From contig CAJKZL010000164.1 in assembly GCA_905204385.1 (NCBI GenBank), positions 1-6,771 of the forward strand: a stretch of DNA of 6,771 nucleotides, in the 5' to 3' direction. The position numbers and the translations under genes are program-made. The stretch comes from an uncultured Odoribacter sp. Lineage in GTDB: Bacteria > Bacteroidota > Bacteroidia > Bacteroidales > Marinifilaceae. The notes below the pieces were generated by a model that searched no databases, was not told where the DNA came from, and saw only the letters and a list, made by a program, of their open reading frames with translations. Positions 6,511 through 6,771 of the stretch are shown here, piece by piece; position 1 is the first letter of the stretch, and each line of letters begins with the position of its first letter.

Positions 6511-6771
6511 TAAAGAAAAGGCGTTATGGGCGATATTTAAATTGTGAGTATCGTTCTCTGTAAGGGCATATAGAGAAGTTGCATGTTGGAGATTGGCAAT
6601 GTTCAGGATGTGCGGGTCGGAGGGATCCCCGGTGATAAAATGAATTTTCCGCTGTTTCAGGCTTTCGTTGTATTGATTTTTTTCAGCAGAGATTATGTCT
6701 AGGGGATTGTTAGGGCATTACCGGATATAACCGAGGTTTGTTTAGTTGATTCTGCAGATGTTGATTTGATT
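6511..6771 (-). pseudogene. Disrupted 5' portion of the TrkA-N/RyR gene (two in-frame TAA), continuing beyond the window
   Basis: The same reading frame as the TrkA-N/RyR gene remains protein-like upstream of 6510: PLDIISAEKN, then KIHFITGDPSDPHIL and ALTENDTHNLNIA, which are textbook TrkA-N elements (acid-ended beta2, TGD turn, AL-x-D helix). It holds no ATG and is interrupted by TAA at 6720-6718 and again at 6744-6742. Reading through the stops gives a beta1-like INIC, a short helix with NLGYI, and then beta2, with about 25 residues from the end of beta1 to the Glu of beta2, as expected of a Rossmann fold. The other two frames also close here (TAG 6701-6699; TAA 6712-6710), and no Bacteroidota-type promoter is seen. 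Inference: nonsense decay, each TAA being one C-to-T change from CAA (Gln). A truncated but expressed gene with an unusual start is the alternative. Confidence 0.6.

Noticed and set aside
6702..6717. Single frameshift joining the +1 frame (open from 6770 to 6702) to the TrkA-N frame
   Set aside because: It would avoid both TAA codons, but the joined protein would have too few residues between beta1 and beta2 of the Rossmann fold; the frame with two stops keeps the right spacing.
6718..6744. TAA recoded as glutamine (alternative genetic code)
   Set aside because: Both disruptive stops are TAA and reading them as Gln restores the fold, but the long neighbouring genes, including one of 867 codons, contain no in-frame TAA, and no such recoding is known in Bacteroidota. 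Nonsense mutation is simpler.
1..6771. CRISPR array, tRNA, rRNA, insertion sequence or attachment site
   Set aside because: No spaced direct repeats, cloverleaf-like segments, rRNA-like stretches, transposase frames or terminal inverted repeats were seen by eye.

Overview
The window looks like chromosomal DNA from a Bacteroidota bacterium, most likely a gut Bacteroidales. Three things point there. Both promoter-like sites carry the Bacteroidota -7 motif TAnnTTTG, and one also has a TTTG -33 element 19 bp upstream. There are no obvious Shine-Dalgarno sites. The large MG2-like/TonB-plug exported protein is a type typical of this phylum. Genus is not assigned.

Layout. Positions 1-1351 (minus strand) hold an almost complete MATE-family efflux pump, cut at its 3' end by the window edge. 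Positions 1352-1557 are a divergent promoter region. It has a -7 box for the pump, a full -33/-7 promoter for the rightward genes, and a perfect 16-bp palindrome next to that promoter. Positions 1558-4955 (plus strand) are a two-gene operon with an ATGA overlap: an EFR1-type flavodoxin/2x[4Fe-4S] protein, then an 867-residue exported protein with macroglobulin-like domains and a TonB plug domain. Positions 4956-5122 are a convergent intergenic stretch with a 15-bp perfect hairpin.

Positions 5123-6771 (minus strand) hold the most unusual part: two overlapping genes that each carry a ryanodine-receptor (RyR) repeat domain. The downstream gene encodes a free-standing RyR domain of 103 residues. 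The upstream gene encodes TrkA-N-like Rossmann folds followed by a C-terminal RyR domain. Its 5' part is disrupted: protein-like sequence continues upstream of the first possible start, in the same frame, but is crossed by two TAA codons near the window edge. The spacing there still fits a Rossmann fold. The upstream gene therefore looks like a decaying or truncated partner of an intact small RyR protein.

How the genes work together. The pump and the EFR1 operon may share control through the divergent region. The RyR pair is translationally coupled and probably forms a ligand-sensing unit whose ligand and effector are unknown. Nothing in the sequence ties the RyR pair functionally to the other two transcription units.
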